Positions 1-11,300 of a stretch of DNA of 64,000 nt are shown here, one piece after another. The notes below the pieces were generated by a model. The model saw only the letters and a list, made by a program, of their open reading frames with translations, was not told the origin of the DNA and did not search any database. Every line of letters begins with the position of its first letter. Positions within the stretch are counted from its first letter, which is position 1. The position numbers and the translations under genes are program-made. The stretch is from Drosophila miranda. Its lineage: Eukaryota; Arthropoda; Insecta; Diptera; Drosophilidae. Location of the stretch: positions 3,038,001 to 3,102,000 of the forward strand of contig NW_022881603.1 in the NCBI RefSeq assembly GCF_003369915.1, in the 5' to 3' direction.

Positions 1-1
1 T

Positions 2-2935
2 GGGGAAGCTGCAAAGGAATTTATAAGCAAGAATAGGCCCCATATTGCAAGCAAGTCGCAAGTTGAAACAGCTGGAGGACAAAAATACAACATTCTTGGT
101 TACGTAGAAACTGAAGTAAGCTTTAGGAATCAGACTAGATTGTTAACCTTATATATAATTCCTGATTTGAAACAAAACCTTTATCTGGGAATGAATTTTT
201 GGAATACTTTTGGCCTGATGGAGAAACTAGCGAAAACTTTGTCAATAAATAAGATTGAATTGCCAGAATTGTTAAATGCCGAGCAACAACAACGCATGGA
301 AAAGGTTGTGGCTTTGTTCCCAGATTTTAATACGGAAGGCTTGGGGAAAACGTCTATGTTAGAGCATTCAATCGAATTACTTCCATCGGCAAAACCAATA
401 AAACAGAGATATTTTTCAGTATCCCCGGCTGTGGAAAAACGGATTCATGCGGAAATCGATGATATGCTTAGTTTAGGAGTAATAGAAGTAGCACCGCCAA
501 CTTGTTCTTGGAGTAGTCCCGTTTCAGTAGTACAAAAGGGTATCAGATTTCGTATGTGTCTAGATTCGCGCAAGGTCAACTTAGTGACGATAAAGGATGC
601 TTATCCACAACCCAAGATAAATGGTATTTTATCGAGGTTACCGAAAGCAGAATTTATTTCATCTTTAGATCTGAAGCACGCCTTTTGGCAAATAAATCTG
701 AAAGAATCTTGCAGAGATCTAACAGCCTTCACTGTACCAAATCGCCCTTTGTATAGATTCAGAGTCATGCCTTTTGGACTTACGAACGCTGCACAAACAA
801 TGTGTCGATTAATGGACATGATTATTCCACCCCATTTCAAGAATAGAGTCTTTGTCTATCTTGATGATTTGTTGTTAGTTAGTGAAACATTTGAGGATCA
901 CCTTGGACTGTTGACAGAAATGTCCACTGTGTTGAGAAATGCAGGCCTGACGTTGAACTTAGACAAATGTCGCTGGTGTGTTCCTAAAGTTCGTTATCTT
1001 GGTTATGTGATAGGTAAAGGTTGCATTAAGGTAGATACAGAAAAGGTCTCCGCCATCAGAAATTTGCTCCCACCTCGTTCGGTGAAAGAACTCAGAAAGT
1101 TTCTGGGATGTGCGGGTTGGTATCGCCGATTTATAGAAAATTATGCATCCCTGACAGCACCACTCACAGACCTGACCAAGAAGGTTAAGTCTTTTCAATG
1201 GACTGAGGATGCACAACAAGCCTTTGAAGAGGTAAAACATCGATTAACCTCAGCACCGTTATTAGTCACACCCAATTTCGAGAAACCATTTATAATTCAA
1301 TGCGATGCATCCAATATCGGTGTCGGTGGAGTCCTGGCCCAGTTGGACGAAGATGGCATAGAACGGCTAATTGCATATTTTTCTTATAAGCTAAATCAAG
1401 CCCAACAAAAATACTGTGTAACCGAATTGGAGTGTTTAGCTGCAGTATTGAGCATAGAGAAATTTAGGGAGTATGTAGAGGGTCTGGAGTTCAAAGTCAT
1501 AACGGACCACGCTAGTTTAAAATGGCTTATGAGGCAGACAGACTTGAATGGCAGACTAGCTAGATGGGCACTAAAACTGCAGCATTTTAATTTTGAAATA
1601 GAACACAGAAAAGGAAGCTTGAACATAGTCCCAGATGCCCTTTCTCGACTACCGACTGAAGAGATAAGCGAAATAGAAGTGGTGTTGCCTGAAGTCGACC
1701 TACAATCGCCTCACTTCTGGTCCAATAGCTATACCAAGTTAAAAGATACAATTACAGAGAATCAAAGCCGTTTGCCAGACTTGAAAATTGTAGATCGTTA
1801 CATTTACAGGCGAACTCAGTTTTACCAAGGAGACTCAGTGTCAGAGTCAAACTGCTGGAAACTTTTGGTACCATCAGAATTGACACAGTCTGTATTGTAT
1901 AATGCACACGCGCCTACTCATAGTTCTCATGGTGGCATCGGAAAAACGTTGGAAAAGCTTCGTCGAAATCTTTTTTGCCCAAATATGATAAAAGACGTCA
2001 AAGAATTTATTGCGAGATGTGAAGCTTGCAAACAAGTGAAAGCCCCAAACATAACTCTCAAGCCTCCAATGGGAAATCCTGTAGTCTCTGAGCGACCATT
2101 ACAACGGCTCTATATGGATTTCATAGGACCTTACCCTCGATCAAAGCAGGGAAATATAGGAGTATTTGTTGTTTTGGACCACCTAACAAAGTTTCATTTT
2201 TTGAAGCCGTTGAAGAAATTCACTGCAGACCTTATTATAGAATTCTTAAAAACAAATATATTCCATGTATTCGGTATACCTGAAGTTATAGTAACTGATA
2301 ACGGAAGCCAGGTTAAGTCGAATATATTTAAGGGATTCATGCAGGAGTATGGGATAAAGCATATGTTTACTGCAATTTACAGTCCACAGGCTAATGCCTC
2401 AGAGCGCCTTAATAGATCAATTATATCTGGTATCAGGGCTTATCTAGGGAAAGACCAACGGCTATGGGACGATAAGCTCGGTGAGATATCCTTCGCCTTG
2501 AGATCTTCACATCATGCCGCAATAGGATTTTCACCATATTTTGCGTTGTTTGGTAATCATATGATAACGCACGCAGACAACTATGAATTGCTGAGGAGGA
2601 TAGAAATGCTTAAAGAGGGCGAGAATATTTTGACTACAGACAAACTGCAAATTGTTAGAAACAAGATCATGGAAAACATCAGTAAGGCATATAAAACCAA
2701 TAAGAGAACGTACGATTTGCGCACAAGATACGTTACGTTCGAACTCGGCGAACACGTCTATAGACGAAACTTTGCCCAAAGTAACAAGATCAAGGCATTT
2801 AATGCAAAATTAGCTCCTAAATTCTTGAAGGCAACTGTAGTTCGAAAGTTTGGTAACCACTGTTATGAATTAGAAGAAGATGGTCAACAGATAGAAAAGT
2901 TCCATGCCAAAGACCTACAAAAGTGCGTAACTTAA
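2..2935 (+). CDS. Ty3/gypsy retrotransposon pol, 5' end outside window
   Basis: An open frame runs from the left edge (codon phase at base 2) to a TAA at 2933-2935, so the ATG-less start is the window edge, not a real start. The first ~60 codons look like the C-terminal half of a retropepsin, ending in LGMNFW. Reverse transcriptase follows, with SLDLKHAFWQ near 660-690 and the catalytic YLDD at 857-868. RNase H is next (CDAS near 1304, TDH near 1505, PDALSR near 1635). Integrase has an HHCC zinc-binding region (about 1905-2035) and the DD-35-E acidic residues in YMDF (about 2113), TDNGS (about 2297) and SERLN (about 2401). I see no in-frame stop, so this part of pol looks intact. No env frame follows. 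The RT resembles the Osvaldo-like branch of the Ty3/gypsy group, but that placement is from memory and tentative. The gag, the rest of protease and the 5' LTR would lie to the left. Confidence 0.9.
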   Translation, partial: GEAAKEFISKNRPHIASKSQVETAGGQKYNILGYVETEVSFRNQTRLLTLYIIPDLKQNLYLGMNFWNTFGLMEKLAKTLSINKIELPELLNAEQQQRMEKVVALFPDFNTEGLGKTSMLEHSIELLPSAKPIKQRYFSVSPAVEKRIHAEIDDMLSLGVIEVAPPTCSWSSPVSVVQKGIRFRMCLDSRKVNLVTIKDAYPQPKINGILSRLPKAEFISSLDLKHAFWQINLKESCRDLTAFTVPNRPLYRFRVMPFGLTNAAQTMCRLMDMIIPPHFKNRVFVYLDDLLLVSETFEDHLGLLTEMSTVLRNAGLTLNLDKCRWCVPKVRYLGYVIGKGCIKVDTEKVSAIRNLLPPRSVKELRKFLGCAGWYRRFIENYASLTAPLTDLTKKVKSFQWTEDAQQAFEEVKHRLTSAPLLVTPNFEKPFIIQCDASNIGVGGVLAQLDEDGIERLIAYFSYKLNQAQQKYCVTELECLAAVLSIEKFREYVEGLEFKVITDHASLKWLMRQTDLNGRLARWALKLQHFNFEIEHRKGSLNIVPDALSRLPTEEISEIEVVLPEVDLQSPHFWSNSYTKLKDTITENQSRLPDLKIVDRYIYRRTQFYQGDSVSESNCWKLLVPSELTQSVLYNAHAPTHSSHGGIGKTLEKLRRNLFCPNMIKDVKEFIARCEACKQVKAPNITLKPPMGNPVVSERPLQRLYMDFIGPYPRSKQGNIGVFVVLDHLTKFHFLKPLKKFTADLIIEFLKTNIFHVFGIPEVIVTDNGSQVKSNIFKGFMQEYGIKHMFTAIYSPQANASERLNRSIISGIRAYLGKDQRLWDDKLGEISFALRSSHHAAIGFSPYFALFGNHMITHADNYELLRRIEMLKEGENILTTDKLQIVRNKIMENISKAYKTNKRTYDLRTRYVTFELGEHVYRRNFAQSNKIKAFNAKLAPKFLKATVVRKFGNHCYELEEDGQQIEKFHAKDLQKCVT

Positions 2936-3921
2936 AAGATGACCGTTTTCCAGCTTATTTTGAACAAGTAGAACTGCTTAAAAATAACCTGTGGTGTGAC
3001 GGCCAATATTTGGATGGACTTATTTGTGTGCACAGAGCTGTAGCTTATCTGCATGCAAGGGAATAAACGGGAATAAAGCGAAAGCTTTTGACGGGAGAGC
3101 GAGCTTTGGGTTATCTTGGTGGGTTATCTAGCCCTTGTGCTTTAGAATGGGATGAAGAAACAAAATCAAAGCTCAAGCGCTGGATCATTCGATCCATGGA
3201 ACTAAATTGTGGAAGGTCAGTTTGGTGGTACGGCGAGATAAAAGAAAAGAAAAGAATAAAATGTTATACACGTGTCTGAAAAAAAAAGAAAAATTGAAAT
3301 CAATAAATCGTCGAAAGTAGGGTGCACATGCCAAGCTGCCCCAAAAATTAAGATCAGTGTGCCGAAAAGCCGAAAGATCAGTGATTCTCCAAAGATAAAC
3401 CCGGTTTCAAGCCCCAAACGGTAATTACATAACCCCCCGCTTTGACATGTGGCTGATAAAATTTTTCTTCGCCAAAAGGGGTCTGAGCTTTGCCGGTCGA
3501 TCTCGGTTTCTCCAGTGTAATTTAATATTGACGAAAGTTATCCAACGGAGGTCAAACTTCTGCCGCACAACGAAAATTTGCGATCAACCTTATTTTTTAC
3601 CTTGGCAGAGGACATACAGTTGCCTCTGAAATTCTATGTCGTGGCCTGGATAGGCACAGACATATCCATATCGGATGTCTTCAAGGAAAATGATTGACAA
3701 CCGTTGATTGAATTCAACCGTAGCTACTATTGCTATTATTATTATTTTTTTTGCATTTAAATTTTGTACATTATAATCTAATCTAGGACACATCAATGCA
3801 TGCAGGCCTGTTGCAGCGATGGAAAACCAAACGTAAGCTACCACTAAAAGTAAGAAAAACACCGCTTTGCTTATAATTTGATTTGTTCTTCTAAACTTTT
3901 CTCCTCTTTATATATATAAAA
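2936..3921. other. Presumed 3' end of the Ty3/gypsy element and non-coding flank
   Basis: About 1 kb without a convincing reading frame follows the pol stop. It contains purine-rich stretches (near 3055-3085) that could be a polypurine tract, AATAAA-like signals near 3257 and 3302, and a C-rich block near 3433-3441. The 3' LTR should lie here, but its partner is outside the window, so its borders cannot be fixed. Confidence 0.4.
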
Positions 3922-5054
3922 CGAGGTGGAACGTTGTGAGTTGCTGCGGACACCGCAACTCTACAGTTATACCCGATACTAAGTCAGTATGGCTCTCGTG
4001 CGGCAGACGCCGCTAATATTGAACCACACGACAAAGAGTGCTTGCGAGAGAGACAGAAAATCAGTCTGAGCGTGACGTCGGGCGCTGCGTAGCCACTGAA
4101 AATTGATTTCTTGCTTTTGGCTACAAAAATGCTCCGATCTGATCCAGATTCAGCAATCTGATAGATATGGTCATTATCTATGATTCTGCGTTTTTAGTTT
4201 TCTCGAATGTGCAATATTGTGGATGCAACAGATTTTCGTCTTTTGTGGGGGCGGAAGGGGGTGGGGCGAAATTCTGAGATATACGTTTTATAGTGAGATC
4301 TAACAGAAGTGCGGATACCAAATTTGGTTACTCTAGCCTTAATAGTCTCTGAGATTTGTGGATGCCCCAGATTTTCGTCCTTTGCGGGGGCGGAAGGGGG
4401 TGTGGCGAAATTTGGACACGAAACGGTCAAGGTCCGATATCACAGGAGTGTGGATACCAAATTTGGTTGCTCTGGCTCTTATAGGTTCTGAGATCCTTGA
4501 ACTCATATTTTGCAATTGACAAAACCGACCATGAAACCTGTGTGTTAGAGAGAGACAGAGCGAGAAAGAATAAAATTGTTTTCTTGATTCTGGCTATAAT
4601 CATTATACGATCTGGTTCAGATTTTGCACTGTAGAAGATATGGTCATCCTCACCGATTCTGCGTTTTTGGTTTTATCGTATCTTTAAAAATGTGGATGCC
4701 ACAGACTTTCGTCCTTTGTGGGGGCGGAAGTGGGCGGGTCGAAGTTTTGAAATATTTTTGTAGCAGTGACATATCACAGAAGTCTGGATCCAAAACATCG
4801 TTGCTCTAGCTCTTGTAGTCTTTGAGCACTAGGCGCTGAAGGGGACGAACAGACGGACGGACGGACGGACGGACGGACGGACGTACGGACGGACAGACGG
4901 ACAGACAGACAGGGCTCAATCGACTCGGCTATTGATGCGGATCAAGAATATATATACTTTATGGGGTCGGAAACGATTCCTTCTGGACGTTACACACATC
5001 CACTTTTACCACAAATCTAATATACCCCAATACTCATTTTGAGTATCGGGTATA
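3922..5054 (-). mobile_element. DINE-1 family (Helitron-like) repeat, full copy 1
   Basis: A non-autonomous repeat of 1133 bp lies in minus orientation. In element orientation it starts TATACCCGATACT and carries the inverse AGTATCGGGTATA near its 3' end, which are sub-terminal inverted repeats. Next to the 3' repeat is a stem-loop (TGCGG-TGT-CCGCA with GAGT/ACTC), and the element ends CCTCG inside a T run. The middle holds a (GTCY)n microsatellite, here read as ggac/agac near 4845-4912, next to a TA-rich block. These are the hallmarks I know for DINE-1/INE-1/mini-me and the obscura-group ISX/ISY elements. It has no coding capacity and belongs to the subfamily I call A. Confidence 0.85.
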
Positions 5055-5389
5055 AAAACCCCTAAAATTAAGTTGCTGTAACTGTAGATAAATAAGATGT
5101 TATGAAGATTTGAGGTGATGCTGAGGATGGTTGTTAGTTGGAGTGGAGTTAAAATATGAAAATACACTGACGATTGATCAACATGAAATTGGAGTAGAAG
5201 AATAGGGTGGGTAAACGAGGAGATTACAAGACCTATTGATTGATTTGATTTGTATAACACCTAACGGCCAGGTTAGCACCAGAATCTCTTGTATGTGTTT
5301 AGCTGGAACAACTGAAAGATCCCCCCCATCCGACGAGCCCTAGCCGAAAGATCCCACACAGTGCTAACCATAACATCTATGCAAGTTGT
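5055..5389. other. Non-coding spacer
   Basis: This stretch lies between DINE-1 copy 1 and a weak exon candidate. It is of mixed composition with a C run near 5319-5326. I see no gene, RNA or repeat that I can name. Confidence 0.5.
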
Positions 5390-5597
5390 CTAGTTTGTGG
5401 AATGCGTCTCGAAAGCTACCACACCAGAACACCGGGACACATTACAGATAGCAAATTGCTGAGCCATCTCGTGAAGACATTTGCGGCAGTTTGCCACGGT
5501 GGCCGAGTTCGACGAAATCGCATTAAGTGATTTGATCGCATAGATGTTTAGCTGGGTTGCTGTGGCAGTGACCGTTTGAAGGCAGTATAGAACCTAC
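5390..5597 (-). pseudogene. Possible exon of an unrecognised gene with a CxxC cluster
   Basis: On the minus strand an open frame starts just after an AATCAG acceptor at about 5598 and ends in TAG at 5390-5392. It encodes about 69 residues with a cysteine-rich part: CRKC, then a single Cys, then RC further on, which could be part of a zinc-binding fold. Composition looks more coding-like than the flanks. I do not recognise the family, no other exon is evident nearby, and the frame may be chance. If real, it is an isolated remnant, in keeping with the other broken genes here. Confidence 0.25.
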
Positions 5598-5669
5598 CTG
5601 ATTGCTGTAACTTCCGCTTGGAAGAAACGTAACTAATAAACACCTTTTCTATAATTGATATGTTTTTGA

Positions 5670-5893
5670 AATATTCATGCATATGATTAGTATCTTGTAT
5701 ATATATGTGTATGTATGTGTATGTATATATGTATATCTCGATCCTGATACCTATTCTTGGTCTCTGTAAGAATACAATAAACTGCAAAATATCTTTGTGA
5801 TATTTAAAACAGAGACTTAATTTTTTTTGCATTAATTGGAGCATGGGATGACAAACATTTTCTCAAATCTATAATATCCATTTCCCCAAGGGT
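5670..5893. repeat. Diverged dispersed repeat, copy 1 of 2
   Basis: Shared blocks with 7395-7567 occur in the same order and orientation: gattagt..ctgtat, then ttcttggtctctgt, then acagagact or gcagagact, then atctataatat, and finally aagggtat. Spacing is similar (about 200 bp), with many substitutions between the blocks. This looks like an old repeat family whose full borders I cannot place. Confidence 0.45.
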
Positions 5894-5895
5894 AT

Positions 5896-6366
5896 GCCAG
5901 AGCATGATGCAATTATACAAGGTGGTCTCGTCGGCAAAAGTTAGTCCCTTAACGTATGCTAGCAATAAGTGCGAGTGAAGGGCACATAGTATAGTGAGTG
6001 TGAGTGAGACGGTATATGTTGATGTTGATTAACCCTTAACAGGCCCGTGGGTTTTAAAATTTAAAAAAAAAATGATTTTACTGATATATTAATATTTAAA
6101 TTTTATGCAGCCATTAATAATTTGTCTTCAACATTTTTAGTTATATTAAAATGTTCTTTTACATAATATATAAAGATTACTTCTAATTCTGTGGTATTTT
6201 TTTTATATGCTTTTTATAATTTTGTTGTTGTCGGGACATAAGGGTTAAGAATATATCAAAAAATTCGTCCGTGAACAACCTTCATCATCATGCAGTGACG
6301 ATAAGGGACAACACGAACGAACTTCGGCTCCCGACGAGACCACCTTGTATAAGTGCATCATGTGCC
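5896..6366. mobile_element. Foldback or MITE-like element with ~37-bp inverted repeats
   Basis: The arm at 5896-5934 and the arm at 6331-6366 are imperfect inverted complements (about 90% over 36-39 bases, sharing ACAAGGTGGTCTCGTCGG and its complement). About 400 bp lie between them. A second, inner pair of inverted motifs occurs at about 6029-6040 (TTAACCCTTAA) and 6240-6247 (AGGGTTAA). There is no coding capacity, which suits a non-autonomous DNA transposon or foldback element. I do not recognise the family. Confidence 0.5.
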
Positions 6367-7147
6367 AGAGTATGGAATGGGACTCACTGTCGTCAACCGG
6401 TTATAACCGATTCAAATAATACGACGAATTCCTTGAATTTGATCTTCCGTCGAATAATACTAGCTATATAGAACATTTAGCCATGCCCACATAATTTTAT
6501 CCGCTTAGTGAATCAATTTTCTACTTGACTGGCTTATTCTAAACACTTCTATACCGTTGAAAATAAAAATTTAGTAGATTGACAAAATATACCGATATAC
6601 CGTAAATATACCATCGCTTCAATTGTGACCTCAAAAAAATATCGAAAAGTATTAAGAACACCGCAAACGGTCACCCTGCCGACCAGTGCAATAAAATATA
6701 CGGTCTTCCCCTCAATATACCAAAAGATACCGTCTCATTTTTATCCGCACCACTAACCATACAGTATACTGGCGCTAGCCAGTGTGTGACGCTTTCGTTG
6801 TATGAACTGGCACATCTATATACTATATGGTTAGTGTCCGCACTTAGGCCACTTAACCTACATAGCCCCCTTTAGTTCAACAGGTGCACAACTGAGTTAA
6901 ACCGCGGAAAATATTACTGTTTGTCAATTCTTCTTGTAAATCCATCCTACTCTTTACAAACAAAGAATCGTACAATATCTTTCAGCTAAGCTGAGCTACA
7001 ATTTTTCAAGATTCATAATTTTTGTGGAGATTATTTTAATAGCCACTGGTGGGCAATGAGTTAATCGTTCTCTGTCCATGTTAGGAAATCATATTTTTCG
7101 ATTTTTATATTCGATGTAATATTACTAGCAAGCTTGGAGCCTCAGCC
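6367..7147. other. Non-coding DNA with promoter-like motifs and a short inverted repeat
   Basis: Several TATACC words (6587-6615 and 6712-6730) and a CGGTCACC word near 6668 resemble Drosophila core-promoter motifs (the AT-rich GTATWTTT type and the GGTCAC type). A 20-base inverted repeat (6750-6769 against 6817-6836, CACTAACCAT on one arm) flanks 47 bp. No gene can be assigned with confidence. Confidence 0.3.
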
Positions 7148-7248
7148 ATGAACACAAAATTTAGTTTTATTGATGAATCAAGTTTAAGTAATTCTTATGG
7201 GATTGTGTCTGAAATACGGCTTAGGCAGATAGGGTCCAACAATAAAAC
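7148..7248 (+). CDS. Candidate first coding exon of an unrecognised gene
   Basis: An ATG at 7148 opens 33 codons plus 2 bases and ends exactly at a consensus donor, C|GTAAGTG, at 7249. Promoter-like words lie some 500 bp upstream. A plausible downstream acceptor (pyrimidine-rich, CCTAG at about 7335) would give an immediate stop when joined, so if this was an exon the gene is broken or the true second exon is elsewhere. The peptide begins MNTKFSFIDESS and I do not recognise it. It may be a chance combination of frame and donor site. Confidence 0.25.
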
Positions 7249-7394
7249 GTAAGTGAAATGTTTCGTCTTTTGAACATTTGCTACCAACTGCGGGTATGGA
7301 CATATTTATACCCTATTTGCTTTCTGTTTTCCTAGCTGATTTTAAAGGTAATTAATAATAACCTCTCTCATATTGAATTGTTTTATTCCTTTTC

Positions 7395-7567
7395 ATGCAA
7401 TTGATTAGTGCCCTGTATTTGTATATGTCTCCATTATAATACCCGTTCTTGGTCTCTGTGAGTTGACCAGAAAATGCTTAATTAAAGCAGAGACTGACTA
7501 GTTTCTGCAAACATTGGATCTATAATATATATATATATATAATATAATATTTTGTATCCAAGGGTAT
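7395..7567. repeat. Diverged dispersed repeat, copy 2 of 2
   Basis: This is the second copy of the repeat described at 5670-5893, with the same ordered blocks. An alternating TA run at about 7520-7550 sits near its 3' end and is longer than in the first copy. Confidence 0.4.
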
Positions 7568-7980
7568 ACCTTGCTAATGATAATGGGTTCAAACGTAAGT
7601 AAGTATGAAATGTAGGTAAATTATTGTGATGAAAAATCCGATAGATATTTTTGTGCGATATAACGGAATTTATCAGGTTTCTATTTCAAATGAACAATCA
7701 CAATCATGGTTCAAAATTCCATTTTTTCTAGCATAAATTCTTAACATGGACGTTTAAGGACTTTCTGCTGTTTTTTTTACCTATTTCGAATACCAAGAAT
7801 TCCTAATATTTGTACGAAATTTTATTACCAACATATTTTCCATGCTGCAGCTCTGAAACTGTTCATGCGGTCTAAGAAACTGTGGATGCGCACTCCATTT
7901 GAATTTCTGTTGCTGCTTTGTTTGCCGGCGGTTTATTTGTTCCTGAAATGGCTTTGCTGTTAATTTAATTTGTATCAAAA

Positions 7981-7985
7981 AACAC
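7981..7985. repeat. Target site duplication AACAC, left
   Basis: AACAC directly precedes the left LTR and is repeated exactly at 14356-14360 after the right LTR. A 5-bp duplication is usual for BEL-type integration and defines the element borders. Confidence 0.9.
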
Positions 7986-8357
7986 TGTGGAGATAATGTT
8001 TTTTATCCCCAGTCGGCCGACTAATTATTTCGAATTAAATAAAACTCGGCGCAGAAATAAAATTACGATATGTTCTTTAATGCGTGACATCCAAATTGCA
8101 AGTGTGGCTTGCCTGCCCTTTACATTGCCGCTCCGATCGCTAAGCGCAGCTTCGCTCGGCCGACGTCGGTAGGCAGACGCAAAGCGGAGATAGCGAAGAG
8201 CGAGCTGGCAGAGAGCGTTTAGCAGGGCAAGCAAGCGCAAAGCTTTAACAAACAAATGAGTGACATAGACATAAGTAACAAACAAAATAAGCGGCTGAGG
8301 GCCAAGAATTAGGTGCTATTTGGCAAGCAGCTCATCGGCTGGGTTCTGCTCCGAACA
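7986..8357 (-). repeat. 3' LTR of the BEL element
   Basis: 372 bp with TG...CA ends, matching 13984-14355 with three substitutions. In element orientation it starts TGTTCGGAGC and ends TATCTCCACA. Promoter and polyadenylation signals should lie within it. Confidence 0.95.
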
Positions 8358-11300
8358 TTCACCCCCCGTTGAAAGGCAAAGGCTTTCAACAGATCCGTCC
8401 TGAAGGGGCAGAACCGCTATTTTTCCAACGGCCCTCTTGAAAAGGCCCTTTTGAGTGCGGATGACGGCTACTCTGATGGTTCCATCTTTTCCTGGGATGA
8501 CGCTCTCAATGCGGCCAAGCGGCCACCTTAATGGTGGCAGCGTTTTCTCCTTGATCATGACGAGCGCTCCTAGCTTGATGTTTGGAGACGATGACCGCCA
8601 CTTGCTCCGCTCCTGAAGAATCGAAAGATACGCCGTGCTCCATTTTCTCCAAAACGCCTGCTTCATTTGACACAGCCGCTGCCATCGACTAAGTAGGTTG
8701 ACCCGGAGATGCGCCACATCTGGCTCGTCGAATGCAGCTTTCGGGGCTCCATTGAGAAAGTGGTTTGGCGTGAGCACATCTAGATCATCGGGACTTTCTG
8801 TAATTGCATAAAGCGGACGGGAATTTAACAAAGCAGAGATTTCACAAGCCAAGGTCTGAATTTCATCAAGAGTAAAAATGTAGTTCCCGACGATGCGATG
8901 AAAATGATATTTAGCTGCTTTAACAGCCGCCTCCCACAAACCCCCAAAATGAGGTGAGCGAGGGGGGATGAATTTCCAGTCGATTCCACTAGAAACGCAG
9001 AGATGTGACACAGCCGACGTATGAGGATCGCTGAGGAACATTTGCCGAAGCTCCAAAAGCTCATTTTTTGCTCCTACAAAATTTGTAGCGTTGTCTGACC
9101 AGATGATTCGAGGTTTGGGACGTAGACTTATAAAACGCCTTAATGCTGCCAGAAAGGATTCTGTAGATAGATCCCGAACGACTTCCAAATGAGTTGCTTT
9201 GGTGCTAAAGCATACGAAGACAGCGATGTAACATTTGATAGGAGGCCTGCTTCTGACTTCCGACTTGTGATAAAAGGGTCCGCAAAAATCAACGCCCGTT
9301 GTGTGGAATGCTGGATTAGTCCTTACGCGATCCGCAGGCAAGTTTCCCATGATATGTTCCCTCAGCACTGGCTTCAAACGAAAGCATCTAACACATTTGC
9401 GAATGATTCCCGCAACATATTTGCGTCCGCCAATAGGCCAGAATTTTTGCCGAAGCAGTCCGAGCAATCCTTGAGCTCCTGCGTGGAGAAACCTTTCGTG
9501 AAAGAAGATAATAATAGAGACAGTGACAGGATGTCCCTTAGGAAGCAGGATCGGGTGCTTCGCGTCGTAGTCCAATTCGGCATTTTGGAGGCGGCCTCCA
9601 ACACGCAGCAATCCAAAGCTATCCAGAAATGGATTCAGTGAGGCCATCGTGCTTTTTGGGGGTAGGGCCTGTTTGCTGGCGAGGGCCCTTATCTCTTCCG
9701 AAAATTGTTGCTGCTGTATTGCCCTTATGAGCAAATGCGTACCATTTTTGATGTCGATTACGGTAAGTTGACCCTTCGACCGCGCTATGCCTTTGTCCTT
9801 GAGAATGTAGAATCGATATATGTAAGCAAAGACGCGCTGCATGGATCCGAATGAGTTTTGAAATTTGCAATCGTACGATACATCCCTTTCGTTTGAAACA
9901 ACCAATGCTGCATGACGACGTTCTGGTACATCGGTCGGCAATTGCAAGCCTGCAGGCCACTCTGAGCTCTCAAGACGCAAGAATGGTGGTCCAGAGATCC
10001 AAAGGCTGCTATCCATTAGTTCAGCGGGCGTGGCTCCACGTGATATGATGTCGGCAGGATTCAACTTTGTGGGCACGTGATGCCAAGTCATTCCAGCGGT
10101 GAGCTCCTGAATCCGCTGAACTCGATTAGAAACAAATATATTAAAATTCAATGGTGATTCTCGAATCCAGGCAAGGGCTATGGACGAATCCGACCAGCAA
10201 TGTATTTGGCATGGAGCTGATAATCCCTTAACTATGGTGGACACTAGTTCGGCTAATACGAGGGCAGCGGACAGCTCAAGCTTGGGGATAGTCATACTTT
10301 TCAAGGGCGCGACTCTGGATTTAGAGCATAAGAGATGACTTTGCACAATGCCAAGAGCTTCCGAACGCATGTATACACAGGCGCCATATGCTGCTTGGCT
10401 CGCATCACAAAACGCGTGCATTTCTAATCTGGCTTGCTGCCGAAGCACGTAACGTGGAAACTTAAAGTTTTTAACCATCGACAACTGCGAAGTCAGCTCA
10501 ATCCAAGTCGTATGTAGATCCTGGGGCAGGCTTTCGTCCCAATTCAATTTTAGGCTTTCGTTCCATAGCGACTGCATAAATATTTTAGCTTTTGTGATGA
10601 TGGGAGAGATGAGCCCTAGAGGATCGTAGAACCTAGCTAGTGTAGACAGGACCGAACGCTTCGATATTGGGCCTGCAGCGGTTCCGACGTGAGCGAAGCT
10701 AAACAGAAGATTGTCCGTGGTGGGATCCCAAACTAGACCAAGCGCCTTGGTTACTTCAGTCCCGTCATGAAAGGTAAGGAACTTTTCGCGATCCGCCTCC
10801 GATACGCCTTCCAAAGCAGCGGGTTCATTGGAACACCATTTACGTATGGGAAAACATCCTTTCGAAAGTAGCTCCTTTACCTGCTGACGAATTTTGATGA
10901 CAGAATCAATGCTGTCCCCTCCAGATATGAGATCATCGACATAGAAATCTCTTCGAACAACATCAGCGCCAAGCGGAAAACGCAACTCTTCATCATTTGC
11001 CAATTGATGCATAGCACGAATTGCTAAGAAAGCGGCAGGTTTGGTTCCGTAAGTAACAGTCTCCAACTTGAACACCTGAATCTCCTCCTTCGGGTCATTG
11101 CGCCATAGGATGCACTGCACGTGCGTATCGGGATGGGAAACGCGTACACAGCGGTACATTTTGCAGATATCGCCACACAAGGCGACTTTAAAAAAGCGGA
11201 AACGAAGCAGAGTTATCAGAATTTTAGGTTGGATGGTGGGTCCAGCCATAAGCGCATCATTCAGTGATACTCCAGACGCTGTTTTGGCAGATCCATCGAA

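Noticed and set aside
4194..4491. Many 60-90-codon frames recurring through the window (for example starting MHCRRYGH or MRIPNLV)
   Set aside because: All lie within DINE-1 copies and recur only because the element recurs. They differ in frame between copies and have no start context.
4851..4915. Regularly spaced short repeats in several places, as in a CRISPR array
   Set aside because: These are uninterrupted tetranucleotide (GTCY)n microsatellites inside DINE-1 elements, with no spacers, in a eukaryotic genome.
9189..9641. A 150-codon plus-strand frame
   Set aside because: It is antisense to the BEL integrase region and reads as the complement of conserved pol sequence.
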